Source: Perilla frutescens (Eukaryota > Streptophyta > Magnoliopsida > Lamiales > Lamiaceae). From it: a stretch of DNA of 64,000 bases. Each line of letters begins with the position of its first letter. Position 1 is the first letter of the stretch. Both the position numbers and the translations under genes were made by a program. Of the stretch, positions 10,951-21,153 are shown in pieces. The notes below the pieces were generated by a model, which was not told the DNA's origin, did not search any database, and saw only the letters and a program-made list of their open reading frames with translations. The stretch covers positions 64,443,001-64,507,000 of the forward strand of contig BRKX01000003.1 in the NCBI GenBank assembly GCA_026008535.1, in the 5' to 3' direction.

Positions 10951-11308
10951 TGTCAGAATATTTTGATATGAAACGGCTAAGTGCTGCCAAACGACCTATG
11001 AGCCTTTATACTTCTTTGACGTTGTATGGTGCCTTTATATTTTCCACTGCCCTGATTTGGTCAGGATTGGCTTCGATTTATCTCTTTCTGATAAGGTACC
11101 CAAAAAAATTTCTCGACGTTATCTCGAAAGAACATTTGGAGGGGTTGAACTTCATGTTGTATTTTCTTAACACTTCAAATGATTTCCTTAGGTGCCCAAT
11201 ATGATCTTTAGCTTGTAGTGATTTTACGAGCATATCATCTATATAGACGTCCATCGTCGACCTTATCAATTTTTCAAACATACAGTTAACAAGCCTCCAG
11301 TATATCAC
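10951..11308 (-). pseudogene. Tat reverse transcriptase, carboxy part, cut by the Athila insertion
   Basis: The RT active-site block VYIDDMLVKS lies near 11235 on the minus strand and is intact at the two aspartates. The reading frame stops at 11078. To the right, the frame runs straight into the Athila LTR at 11309; the upstream half resumes at 22997 after the target duplication, so the two halves were one gene before insertion. Confidence 0.9.
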
Positions 11309-13147
11309 TGATTGGGTCCAAATTTATACTTATAATTCCAGTTTATGCTCAACAAGATAACTACTTAGGACCGCACCTGTAATTGGACGGGGTCAATCAT
11401 AGACATGATAAGCTTAACCTGAGTCAATCTCTCAAGGAAGACTTAGTAAGAAGAAATTGTCAATAGGCTATGCATGCATCATAATAGAACAACTAAAATA
11501 AACTCTAAACATTCTAAACATGAGGTTGATGATGATTTATGCTAAGAATTAAAATAGATAAATAGACAAGATAATAAAATGCAAACAACACAAATTAAAA
11601 CAAGATATGCAGAAATAAGATAGATTAAGGTATTAGGGTGTAGATTCTCTCAATGGTTTCTTACTATGGTTTGTTCAAGTTGGTAATGCTAATCTCACAC
11701 ATACAATAGACCGTCTCAATCGGTTTAACTTCAATTACTGTCACCGTCTATCCATTAAACCTCTTTTAGCTATATCATACAAGAAAGATTAACATATTAG
11801 GCTTAGGAACCCCATCCACCTAACGTCGAATGAACCAAATTCAGGATTTAGAATCACAATCAAGTTTCCTCTAAATCCTAGCAATGCTCAAGTAGTGATC
11901 AAGTACTCTCACATAATAGGGACGATTCCTACAACAACAACCAACAAGAATAAGCCTAGATCAAAAACCAAATCGATCCTCTACCCCCTAATAGAGATAT
12001 TAGCCACTAAACATGCTCAAAACAACACAAATATCATAGAAGAAAGTCATCTCATAAATCAAATGTAAATAACACAAACTTCTACAATATTAGATATCCT
12101 TCAAGAGTTTGGGACAAACCCCACAAAACATCCAAGAAATATAAAGAAAATACAAGAGAAACCTCCTTACGAGCGTAGCTTCCGCGGATGGCTCGAGGTT
12201 GGTTTCTTCTCGTCTCCTCTCCTTCTTCCTTAGCTTGGTTCCCTCTTTCTTCCTTTTCTCATCTTCTCTTTTGTGATGGTGAAAATGGTGAGAAAGTGGT
12301 GGTGGTGGTGTAGAGAGAAAAATGGAAGATGTGTGTTGGAGAAGATGAAGTGGTGTGTGTATAGTGAGAAGTGTGAGAGATGATGAATCCCTCTTTTGTG
12401 ATCATGAAATCGATAGGTATAGAGGGGAGATGAAGCAAGTGGTGAGGAGAGAGAGAAAAGGTGATGGGAGTGATGGTACAGGAACCATTAATCCAAAAGA
12501 TTTTAGGGGATTTGGGAAGCCCAAAAAGTCTAAAGCTAGGGAATTATGGAGATGATACCCCTATTTCCTACAAAAATATCTGATTAAAGATGATAGCTTA
12601 GAGAGGAAGAATGAAGTCGAGTGGGGTTGCATTTGATGACGTGGAGAAAACTGGACCATGCGCTGGTGGGGGTACAGCGCCGGGGGGCGGTTGGGCGCCG
12701 CCGGGCACCACAATGAGGGGCGCCGCGGAGGGGTGTTGAAGCGCGATGGGGTGCCGCGGCGCTAGGGGGTGCTGCGGCGTAAGGTGAGGGCGGAGAAGAG
12801 GGGGCGCCGTGGCGCAATGGTGCTCTCGACCTTGTGCTCGCCCGTCCGCGCACCCTAGCCCGCCCGCGCGTGTGCTTTTTCTCATTTTTTTCTTCAAAAT
12901 CTTCGAGCCTCCAATTTAACCAATCGAGCTCAATTATTTAACTTTTCACTTGCCACCTAATTGCCGTAAAATAACTGCTTTTATAATTAAAAGCTCAAGT
13001 TTTGCAACACTTGGCACAATCCACCATTAGAGCAGTAAATACAAATAAATATAAAAAATCAACACATAACAACATGACAATCTATAAAATAATTTACAAA
13101 TCATAACAAAATAACTATAATAAAATAACACATTTAGATACTAAACA
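11309..13147 (-). repeat. Athila 3' LTR
   Basis: A 1839-bp LTR beginning TGATTGGG and ending AAACA. It is followed on the right by ACTCCCCCACACTTA (13148-13162), the complement of a polypurine tract. Within it a GC-rich block (about 12655-12860) contains repeated GCGCCGCGG and GGTGAGGGCGGAGAAG phrases, embedded in otherwise AT-rich DNA. An ACGT-core element TGACGTGG lies at 12637-12644. Confidence 0.92.
12637..12644. promoter_or_regulatory. ACGT-core (bZIP-type) motif in the Athila LTR
   Basis: TGACGTGG is a composite of the TGACG and CACGTG-like half sites bound by plant bZIP factors. In the right LTR the equivalent sequence reads GACGACGTGG (near 22460), so the ACGT core is kept. It sits directly next to the GC-rich block. 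Binding is inferred only from the motif. Confidence 0.35.
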
Positions 13148-14640
13148 ACTCCCCCACACTTAGCCTTTTGCTTGTCCTCAAGCAAACAAGAAATTAAAAA
13201 CATGAATCAAGAAGGAAATATTTGCAAAGCAATTTTAAAGCTTGAGCGAGTCTCATGGTTCCCACAAAAACATTCATTACCAAGAAAATGAGCACAAAAT
13301 CCAACCAAATGAGATGCCTGACTTTTCAAGATTAAGATGAACACATTAGATTCGATTCTTTCCAATCAGTTCCCCACAAATCACTTCCAAATTTATTCAC
13401 ACGAAAACAACATAAGGGATTGCAAACGTTTGGAAAAGAGTCATTAGGTATAATGATCGATCTCAATCGAGCTTCCTAATATGGTTTTCCATACTTATCA
13501 TGCAAAAAATATGAAGAGAAATCGACACACATGAGAGGAGTAGAATCCGGAATGCAATCCCAATAATTTAAACATATTTACGGGGTGTGGATCAAAATTC
13601 ACAAGGTGAAATCCATAGGGTGAAAATCCCTAGTTCCCTTGTGTGGTTTCCCATACTCATAGTCGAATAAATCAACTATTATTATTGTCCCCTCATTTTT
13701 TTATTATTATTTTTTTAGAAGCCAAAGAATATACAAGAGGATAGAAGATTATGGGGAGTAATTATTAAGAATGAGGCTAAACATGCTTCCTAATCCTTTA
13801 AGGATAAGACCCCTCGACATCAATCATCAATTTGTGGTCAAAATCTAAGACAATTCATGCTCAAGAGTGAACCCACGATAACATTTCATTTTTCATGATT
13901 GATTCGAAAATAAGTCCTTGAATATTCATATTCCAATTTTCAATTTTTGACAATTAGACAAAACATCATGCTAAGCAAGGGGATAACAAAATGCACAACA
14001 TAATCAAGACAATAAAATGAACTCAATACAATCAAAACAAATGCAACATAATATAACAAAAACCAACAACTAAAAACATAGTCCAACAATACAAAATCCA
14101 ACATAACTAAAATCAAAACATACTACACTAACAAGCTCATAACTCCCCCACACTTAAAACATGCATTGTCCTCAATGTATGAAAAATGAATGCAAGCAAA
14201 AGATAGAAGAGAGTAGAGAACATCACAATTTTGTAGAAAATCGGCAACGTGCACGAGCTCCTACAAAAAAACACTAGGAAACACAAAAACGGAAATAAAA
14301 TACGACAAACTACAAGAAAAACAACCCACACGAACAAGACAAAACATAAAATACTTCACTGCTCCGGTGGTGGATTCTGTGGCGTGAAAGATGAGGCAAG
14401 AGTCTATGCATCCCAGCTCACTTGGAGGGCTTGAATTTGCTCGTCGTGTCTATCTACTCGAGAGTAGAGGCCCCGAACATCTTGATGCACTGCACCGAGC
14501 TCCTCATGTATGGATTGGAAAGAGGCATCAATCCGTTCCTGCTGCTGCATCATGTTGGCAAGGTGCTCTTACCTATATGCTGACATAGAATCCTGGAATT
14601 GATTGCCAAATGTGCGCATGGTGTCGGTAATGGATTGCTG
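13148..14640 (-). other. Athila 3' non-coding region with a second polypurine-like tract
   Basis: AT-rich, mostly non-coding sequence between the env-position ORF and the 3'LTR. The polypurine-tract complement ACTCCCCCACACTTA occurs twice, at the LTR edge (13148-13162) and internally (14142-14156). Each is followed within about 20 bases by TGTCCTCAA. The interval also holds the decayed carboxy tail of the ORF to the right (HLANMMQQQERIDASF near 14550). No other gene is visible. Confidence 0.6.
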
Positions 14641-14643
14641 GAA

Positions 14644-15822
14644 TTAGCCCATCGTAGTGTCCATGTACCCTTGGAACGAGCTCCAGTCATGGCTCGGCAT
14701 TTGGTACCCAACATTTGGAGGCTGCGGAAATTGATGCCCCGGGTGCTGGCCGTCTTCTCTTCCCCTTTCTCGCTCTTCGGCGTCGTCAGCTTCCTCGTTG
14801 CCCGCTTCATCGAGCTCATTGGATGGACCATGGTGTGGTGCAGACGAGGATCCGTCTCCTCCAGTGAGTTGTATTGTGCCATGTTGGATTTGCTTCAATT
14901 TTGACACACATGTCCGCTTGGCATGAGGCCGTAACTCTCTCTCATTGTAGATGATTTCAGCCCATATGAGCTTATCTTTGTCGATCGTGTAGGTATCGAT
15001 CCTTTTGTAACCATTGGGCGCAGGAGCATCCTCAGTAAGTGCCCCGATCTTAACCGAAAGAGCGGAAATGAATGCACAAAAGGAAGGGTGTTGATTTTTT
15101 CATTTGCACGCCTCATTGATCGCAACCCAAAGGAAAGTGGACAGGCAAACCTTCCTGTTCTTATTGGCACACTAAAGAAGGTAAACCTCCATCAAGTTGA
15201 CCTTGTTTGCTTGTTCTTTTCCAGACATATTGTATGCCAAGAATTTATGCACAATGGACAAGGCCGGATCTTAGATATATTTGCTTGGTACCCCCTTTGC
15301 AACCCAATTCCGGAATCCCGAGATTTCATACCATGCATTCTCAGTGTTAAAGTCGGATGGCCGTTGTTTGATTCCAGTTGATGGGAAATCAAAATAATCT
15401 CTCATATCAGCCAACGTGACCTCATATCTCTCTCCAAACATTCGAAAATAACATTTCTTCCCCTCCGCCTCATCATGTTCAAAAGATGTAAAAAACTCAA
15501 GCACCACGTTATCATAGACATAACATTGCATTCTAGCAAATGTCTCCAAATTCAACACCTTAAGATAATTCATAATTTGCTCTTCAAGACCCAATGCCCT
15601 CATCAACTTCCAATCAATGTATCTAGGACTAGAAATATCAAGCGCACGGAGGGTGATATAGCGGTTACCTTCTTCCGGGTTGGTAATAAGAAATGGAGCT
15701 CCAAATTGTTGAGAAAGGTCCGACATCTCCCTCGTTGAGCTCGTGGGAGCTTTTCCTTTGCCCTTGCCTTTGTCTTGGCTCTTGCCTCCAAGGAATTTTG
15801 GAAGTTTCAATTTTGGGGCCAT
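14644..15822 (-). pseudogene. Athila env-position ORF (ATHILA ORF-type domain), broken
   Basis: This ORF lies downstream of pol in the same orientation, where Athila elements carry an extra or env-like gene. I choose ATG at 15822-15820 (MAPKLKLPKFLGGK); a longer frame reaches 16143 but overlaps the putative promoter. The body contains YITLRALDISSPRYIDWKLM, GERYEVTLADMRDYFDFP and FRNWVAKGVPSKY, which resemble plant proteins named Arabidopsis retrotransposon ORF-1 (ATHILA family). After an in-frame TAA at 15271 the frame continues to a TAG near 15180, then to an acidic tail (NEEADDAEERERGRED) and a TAA at 14644. No signal peptide or clear membrane span is seen, so a true envelope role is not supported. 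Function unknown. Confidence 0.7.
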
Positions 15823-16051
15823 GTCTGGGGGTGGAGAGCAATGAGTGAATTGTTGCAGCAAAAGAATGGAGTGGGGCTGACTCGGCTGGTGCGAGGCAGC
15901 GCTAGGAGTTGGCGCGGCGGTGCTTCTATGGTGAGAGGTAGGAATGGGGATGAATTTGCTGGGAATTATAGTAGAAATTGACTGGGAATGCTTGGGAGAA
16001 TGAAGGGGAGCGGCGCGAGGGGAGAATTTAGGGATTTGGAGGAAAGGGTCC

Positions 16052-16059
16052 CTTTTATA
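16052..16059 (-). promoter_or_regulatory. Putative internal TATA box for the Athila env-position ORF
   Basis: The minus strand reads ACTATAAAAGGGACCC here, a textbook plant TATA context, about 230 bases before the chosen ATG at 15822. Immediately upstream (minus sense) lies a GC-rich repeat block. A promoter here would let the ORF be transcribed separately from the genomic LTR transcript. This is inference from sequence only. Confidence 0.5.
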
Positions 16060-16100
16060 GTGAGAGGAAAAATCGGTGCTATTGAAAAAGAGTGGTGCCA

Positions 16101-16390
16101 GGGGGGGGGGGGGGTTGAAGGGTGAGGGGGCGCCGCGGCGCAAGGTGAGGGCGGAGAAGGGGGGCGCCGCGGGAGGGTTGAAGGGTGAGGGGGTGCTGCG
16201 GCGTAAGGTGAGAGCGGAGAAGGGGGCGCCGCGATGCTGGGGGCGCGCGGCGGAGGCTTTGGCGAGAGGGAGCGCCGCAGGGTGCTTAGTGCACGGCGGG
16301 GCTAGTTATGCGTAGAAAAGGGGTGCGGCGGGGCTATTGGGCGCGGCGGTGCTGAGGGGCTCTCGGCTTTTCAGTAGCCCGTCCGCGCAG
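16101..16390. repeat. GC-rich block with G14 run and ~66-bp repeats, shared with the Athila LTR
   Basis: A run of 14 G (16101-16114) is followed by repeats of GTTGAAGGGTGAGGGGG, GCGCCGCGGCGCAAGGTGAG and GGCGGAGAAGGGG (two clear copies spaced about 66 bases, then degenerate ones). The same phrases occur in both LTRs (about 12655-12860 and 22500-22730). The block is GC-rich in a strongly AT-rich element and stands just upstream of the putative internal TATA box. Confidence 0.8.
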
Positions 16391-16630
16391 TGCAATTTCT
16401 ACACTTAGCCAATTTCCTCAATTTCCTCCAATTCTTGCTCCGTTTCTGCCTCTGTTTACCACCCTTGCAAAATTCATTCTACAATTAAAAAAAAAAATTT
16501 CACACTCCAAAATTGGATCAAACAAGTCGGAATAAAATTAATGAAAAGAGAATAGAACAATAAAAATCATAGGTTGCCTCCCAAGCAGCGCCCATTTTAA
16601 TGTCTCGAGCTAGACGAAGCTTTTATAGAA

Positions 16631-18094
16631 TTAATTGGAATTGACGAGCTTCAATTCCTTCACATTGGGTTCTTGAGAAAATCCTTCAAAGTATGGCTTG
16701 ACCCGGTGACCATTCACTTGGAACGTAATGTTGGTTCCCAGATTTTTCAATGCGACAACTCCGTAGGGGAACACTTCTTCAATGATGAGCGGTCCACTCC
16801 ATCGTGACTTGAGTTTTCCCAGAAAGAGCCGCAAATGAGTCTTGAAGAGGAAAACCTTCATGCCCGGAGTGAGCTCCTTCTTGACAATGCGCCTATCGTG
16901 AAGCCTCTTCACTTTGTCCTTGTAAATCTTGGCATTGTCATAGGATTCATTCCTCAATTCATCGAGCTCGGACAACTGCAAGGGTCGTTCCTTTCCTACA
17001 CACGTTAGATCAAAATTCACCGCTTTAATGGCCCAATAGGCCTTGTGCTCAATCTCAACGGGGAGATGGCATGCTTTTCCATAAACGAGGCGGTACAGGC
17101 TCATTCCTAGAATAGTCTTGAAAGCCGTCCGGTATGCCCAAAGTGCATCCATTAGCCTTGTCGACCAATCCTTCCTTGTCATATTCACGGTCTTCTTCAA
17201 AATGTTTTGAATTTGTTTGTTGCTCATCTCCACTTGACCAGAAGTTTGAGGGTGATATGGAGTCACCACCTTGTGAGTCACTTCATTCTTTTTCATCAAT
17301 TTCTCAAAGAGTTTGTTGGTGAAGTGCGTTTCACCATCGCTTATGATTGCTCGAGGGAATCCAAACCTACTCAAAATGTGCTCCTGCACAAACTTTATAA
17401 CCATATTAGCATCACAAGACCTAGTGAGGATAACCTTAACCCACTTAGACACGTAATCAATGGCTAATAGGATATATTCAAAACCAAATGAGTTAGGAAA
17501 TGGTCCCATAAAATCAATACCCTAAACATCAAAAATTTCAACAACTAGATTGATATTTAGAGGCATTTCATTTCTCCTCCCAATATTACCAAATCTTTGG
17601 CATTTATCACATGAAATGGAATAGGCATGAGCATCCTTAAAAATGGAAGGCCAATACAAACCGGATTGCAAGATCTTTCTAGCCGTCTTTTGCCCTCCAA
17701 AGTGGCCACCACAATGAGAAGAATGACAAAAGGCTAGAACATCGGTTTGTTCCTCCTCCGGGACACATCTTCGAATCACCTCGTCTTTTTCCAAATGGAA
17801 AATGTATGGATTGTCCCAAAAGTAATACCTACACATTGCCAAAAATCTTTTCCTTTCTTGAAAGGAGAGGTTAGGTCTCATTTTGTCACAAGCAAAATAA
17901 TTGACAATGTCGGCATACCAAGGAGAGGAATTAAGCTCAAGATCATGCTCATATGGAAATGTATCATAATCAACTCCTTTTTCATGCAATAATTCAAAAT
18001 TTTCATCAACGGGGAGGCGAGATAGATGATCCGCTACCACATTTTCACATCCCTTCCTATCTTTGATTTCAACATCAAATTCTTGCACAAGCAA
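16631..18094 (-). pseudogene. Athila integrase (one stop)
   Basis: The minus strand encodes a nearly full integrase. The zinc-binding part has HCGGHFGGQKTARKIL and CDKCQRFGN (near 17600-17690). The core has LLAIDYVSKW (first Asp, near 17470), IISDGETHFTNKLF (second Asp, near 17330) and GQVEMSNKQI (Glu, near 17230). The carboxy part has GKLKSRWSGPLIIEEVFPYG (near 16790) before the natural end at 16631. One TAG at 17522-17524 splits it where a Trp is usual before the GIDFMGPFP block. It would join element cDNA to host DNA. Confidence 0.88.
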
Positions 18095-18099
18095 AGTTC

Positions 18100-19655
18100 A
18101 CCTAATGAGTCTAGGTTTAGCTTGGGGCTTGGTCAACAAATACCTTAGATCCGCATGATCACTATGCACAATAACTTTAGAACCTAACGGCAAGCAATTC
18201 TTTTTCGGTAGTGGTGTAATTTACTTGAGCACTATTCAATGTGAGGCCAGCATAGTAAATGACACGAAGAATTTTATCAATCCGTTGACCCAAAACGGCA
18301 CCCACGGTGGAATTTGATGCATCACACATGATTTCAAAAGGTAAAGACCAATTAGGGGGAATGACAATAGGATCGGTGATCAATTTCTCCTTTAGAGTAT
18401 TAAAAGCATGCAAGCATTTTTCATCAAACTCAAAAGGAACATCTTGAACAAGTAAATGGCATAGAGGTTGGCTAATCTTGGAGAAGTCTTTTATAAACCG
18501 ACGGTAAAAACCGGCATGGCCTAGAAAACTTCTAATTCCTTTCACATTGATGGGAGGAGGCAATTTTTCAATCACATCTACCTTAGCCTTGTCTACACTC
18601 ATTCCTTCTTTAGACACAACATGACCAAGGACTATGCCACTAGTAACTATGAAATGACTATTTTCCCAACTAAGAGTTAGGCTACTTTCTATACATCTCT
18701 TCAAAACAAGTTCTAACTTCTCTAAACAATTGGAAAATGAAGATCCAAAGACCGAAAAGTCATCCATGAATACCTTAATGAAATCTCCAATCATTTCGGA
18801 GAAGATAGAAAACATGCACCTTTGAAATGTGCCCGGTGCATTGCATAGTCAGAATGGCATCCTTCTACAAGCAAATGTGCCAAAAGGGCATGTGAAGGCA
18901 GTCTTGGCTTGGTCCTCGGGTGTGATAGCAACCTGAAAATACCCCGATAAATCGTCAAGAAAATAATAAAAGCTATGACTGGCAAGTTTATCAAGTATTT
19001 GATCAATGAAAGGAAGGGGAAAACTGTCTTTTCTAGTGGCAACATTGAGCTTTCGGTAGTCAATGCACATTCTCCACCCGGTGGTGGTTTGAGTAGCCAC
19101 ATGCTCTCCTTTGTCATTTTCTACTACCGTTATCCCTCCTTTCTTTGGCACCACATGGACCGAGCTCACCCATTCACTATCGATTATGGGATAGATGATC
19201 CCTTCCGCTAGGAGCTTAAGAATCTCCTTCTTTACGACTTCCATCAACACGGGGTTGAGCCTCCTTTGTCCTTCACGAACCGGCTTAGCCCCTTCCTCAA
19301 GGATGATGTGATGCATGCACGTTGAGGGGCTAATTTCCTTAATGTCGGAAAGGTTCCATCCAATGGCTTGCTTGTTCCTCTTTAGTACGGCTACTAAGAG
19401 GTCTTCTTCATCTTTTTCAAGCCCGGAAAAGATGATCACGGGCTTCTTCTCGTCTTCATCAAGATAGACATACTTGAGGTGAGATGAGAGCTCCTTGAGC
19501 TCAAGCTCGGGAGTAGGCTTCACTTCCTCTTCGGTTGAGGCCATGACTTCCATTAGGCTCATGCCTTCTCCTAGAAAAATTTCCATCTCTTTGGTATTCA
19601 ACTCGTCTCCCCCACACTTGAGGTAAGCTTCTTCCATAGCAAGGTCCTCGGACAA
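18100..19655 (-). pseudogene. Athila reverse transcriptase and RNase H (broken)
   Basis: RT blocks in order on the minus strand are: SEWVSSVHVVPKKGG, GWRMCIDYRKLN (near 19060), LDDLSGYFQVAI (near 18940), CPFGTFACRRMPF and the active site VFMDDFSVFG (near 18760). RNase H follows with FEIMCDASNSTVGAVLGQ (near 18320) and TTEKELLAV. A TGA at 18849-18851 interrupts RT just after RRMPF. Near 18180-18200 about 30 bases are missing between ELLAV and the LGSKVIVHS block, with a frame change. A further TGA near 18100 lies where the family usually has Trp. Confidence 0.88.
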
Positions 19656-19667
19656 GGCTTCACTCCT

Positions 19668-20339
19668 TTAATGGGAGCCTATTTCCTGCAAGAAAACCTC
19701 ATCGGCCAAAGCATCAATAGTATCAATGAAAGAACAATTTTCCTCAAATGAGGAGACGGGAATTGCTTTATTTTCATGGACGGAAAAGGACACAGTTTCT
19801 CCTAACATCGACATTTTTAAAGTTCCATTTTTAACATCAATCAAGGTGTTTGTTGTAGCCATGAAAGGTCTACCTAGGAGAAGTGTGTGCTCTTTAGCTG
19901 TTTCTTTTACATCATCGACATCCAAAACAATGAAATCCACCGGGATAATCAAACCACCAACTTTAACTAGAATGTCTTCAATTATTCCTCTAGGATATCT
20001 TACGGACCTATCCGCCAATTGTAGGCACATTCTAGTTGGTTTCAATTCACCTAACTCTAATTGTTTATAAATAGAGTAAGGCATCAAATTAATTCCGGCT
20101 CCTAGATCTAGCATACCACATGCTTCTTTACCATTTCCTAAGGCAATTTTAAGAGTAAAACTACCTGGATCGTGGAGTTTTGGTGGGAATTGATGTTGTA
20201 GGATTGCACTTGCCACTTCTGACACTTCAATCTTCTCATCCTCCACAAACTTCCTCTTCTTGGAAGCAAGTTCCTTGAAGAACTTGACATAGGCCAGCAC
20301 ATTTCGAATAACATCAAGGAGTGGAAGATTGACATTCAC
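19668..20339 (-). pseudogene. Athila aspartic protease
   Basis: The block GMLDLGAGINLMPYSIYKQL (near 20085) carries the Asp-containing catalytic motif typical of Athila proteases, followed by LQLADRSVRYPRGIIEDILV and HTLLLGRPFMAT, the flap and hydrophobic-Gly motifs. It lies directly before RT and is open for 223 codons, so it may be the best-preserved part of this element. It cleaves the Gag-Pol polyprotein in the virus-like particle. The ORF ends at 19668 just before the RT frame, so a stop or frameshift separates them in this copy. Confidence 0.85.
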
Positions 20340-20349
20340 CTTTGATAAA

Positions 20350-21153
20350 AGCTTGTAGAACTCTTGGAATTAGGTGTCTTGCTTCTCATTCCTCAACCGG
20401 CTTGGAAATGGGATTGGAGGATTGTAGGGATTGGTAGCCTTGTGGAGTGTGGGCTTCTTCACTTCTTCACTTTTCTTTTCGGGCTCCTTTTGTTGTTGTT
20501 GAGGAGCCTCCTCTTATTTTTCAACTTCTTCGGTTGGGCTCGGTTTTCCAACCTTATTATCGATCACCTTGCCTCCTCTGAGCACGGTGATGGCTTGAGC
20601 TTGCTCCGGTTGGCTTGGCAACTTGCCCAACTTGGCTTGCTTGGCCAACTCTCCAATGGTCCCGGCTATTTGGCCCACTTGAGTCTCAATTCTCTTCACG
20701 GAAGCCTCAACGGATTCAAATCTTTGTTGTGTGGCTTGAATAAAGGATTGCAATATGTCTTGTAATGTTGGCCTAGACGGTTGGTTTAGTTGGGCCGGAT
20801 ATTGTTGCGGCCTCGGATAAGGTGGAGCTTGGCCACCTTCGGCTTGTTGAGGTGGAGGTGGTTGTTGTGATGGTTAAGGTGGTTGTTAAGGTTGTCTCCA
20901 AGAGAAATTTGGATGATTTCTCCACCTCGGATTGTATGATTGAGAGTACAGGTTGTAAGGTTGGCATGGTTGGAATCCTTGAAGGGCATGCACTTGCTCT
21001 TGAAAAGCGTGAAAATGAGCTTCTTCACTTAATTCTGGCTCGATCGAATTTTGGCACAAGTTGGCCCCATGTCCATACTCTCCACAAATCCCATAAGTCT
21101 CACCGGTCATCGCTTGTTGGGATGGTCTCTCAGAGGTTCGAAGCATCTCTACT
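20350..21153 (-). pseudogene. Athila gag, carboxy fragment only
   Basis: Adjacent to the right LTR the minus strand encodes a decayed zinc knuckle (YGICGEYGHGANLC, near 21080), in which the first Cys of the usual C-x2-C-type motif reads Tyr. It continues with QSYNPRWRNHPNFSW and the helical segment RFESVEASVKRIETQVGQIA (near 20690), typical of Athila gag. The capsid-coding amino half and the primer-binding site are absent. Frameshifts lie near 20750-20880. Confidence 0.8.

Noticed and set aside
12584..12897. Open frames rich in Pro, Arg and Ala on the minus strand, and similar ones at 22422-22798 and 62778-63139
   Set aside because: They come from GC-rich repeats within LTRs, are not conserved between the two Athila LTRs in frame, and resemble no protein family.
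14644..15822. A true retroviral-type envelope gene
   Set aside because: No signal peptide, membrane anchor or glycoprotein-like features are visible. The sequence instead resembles the ATHILA ORF-type domain.
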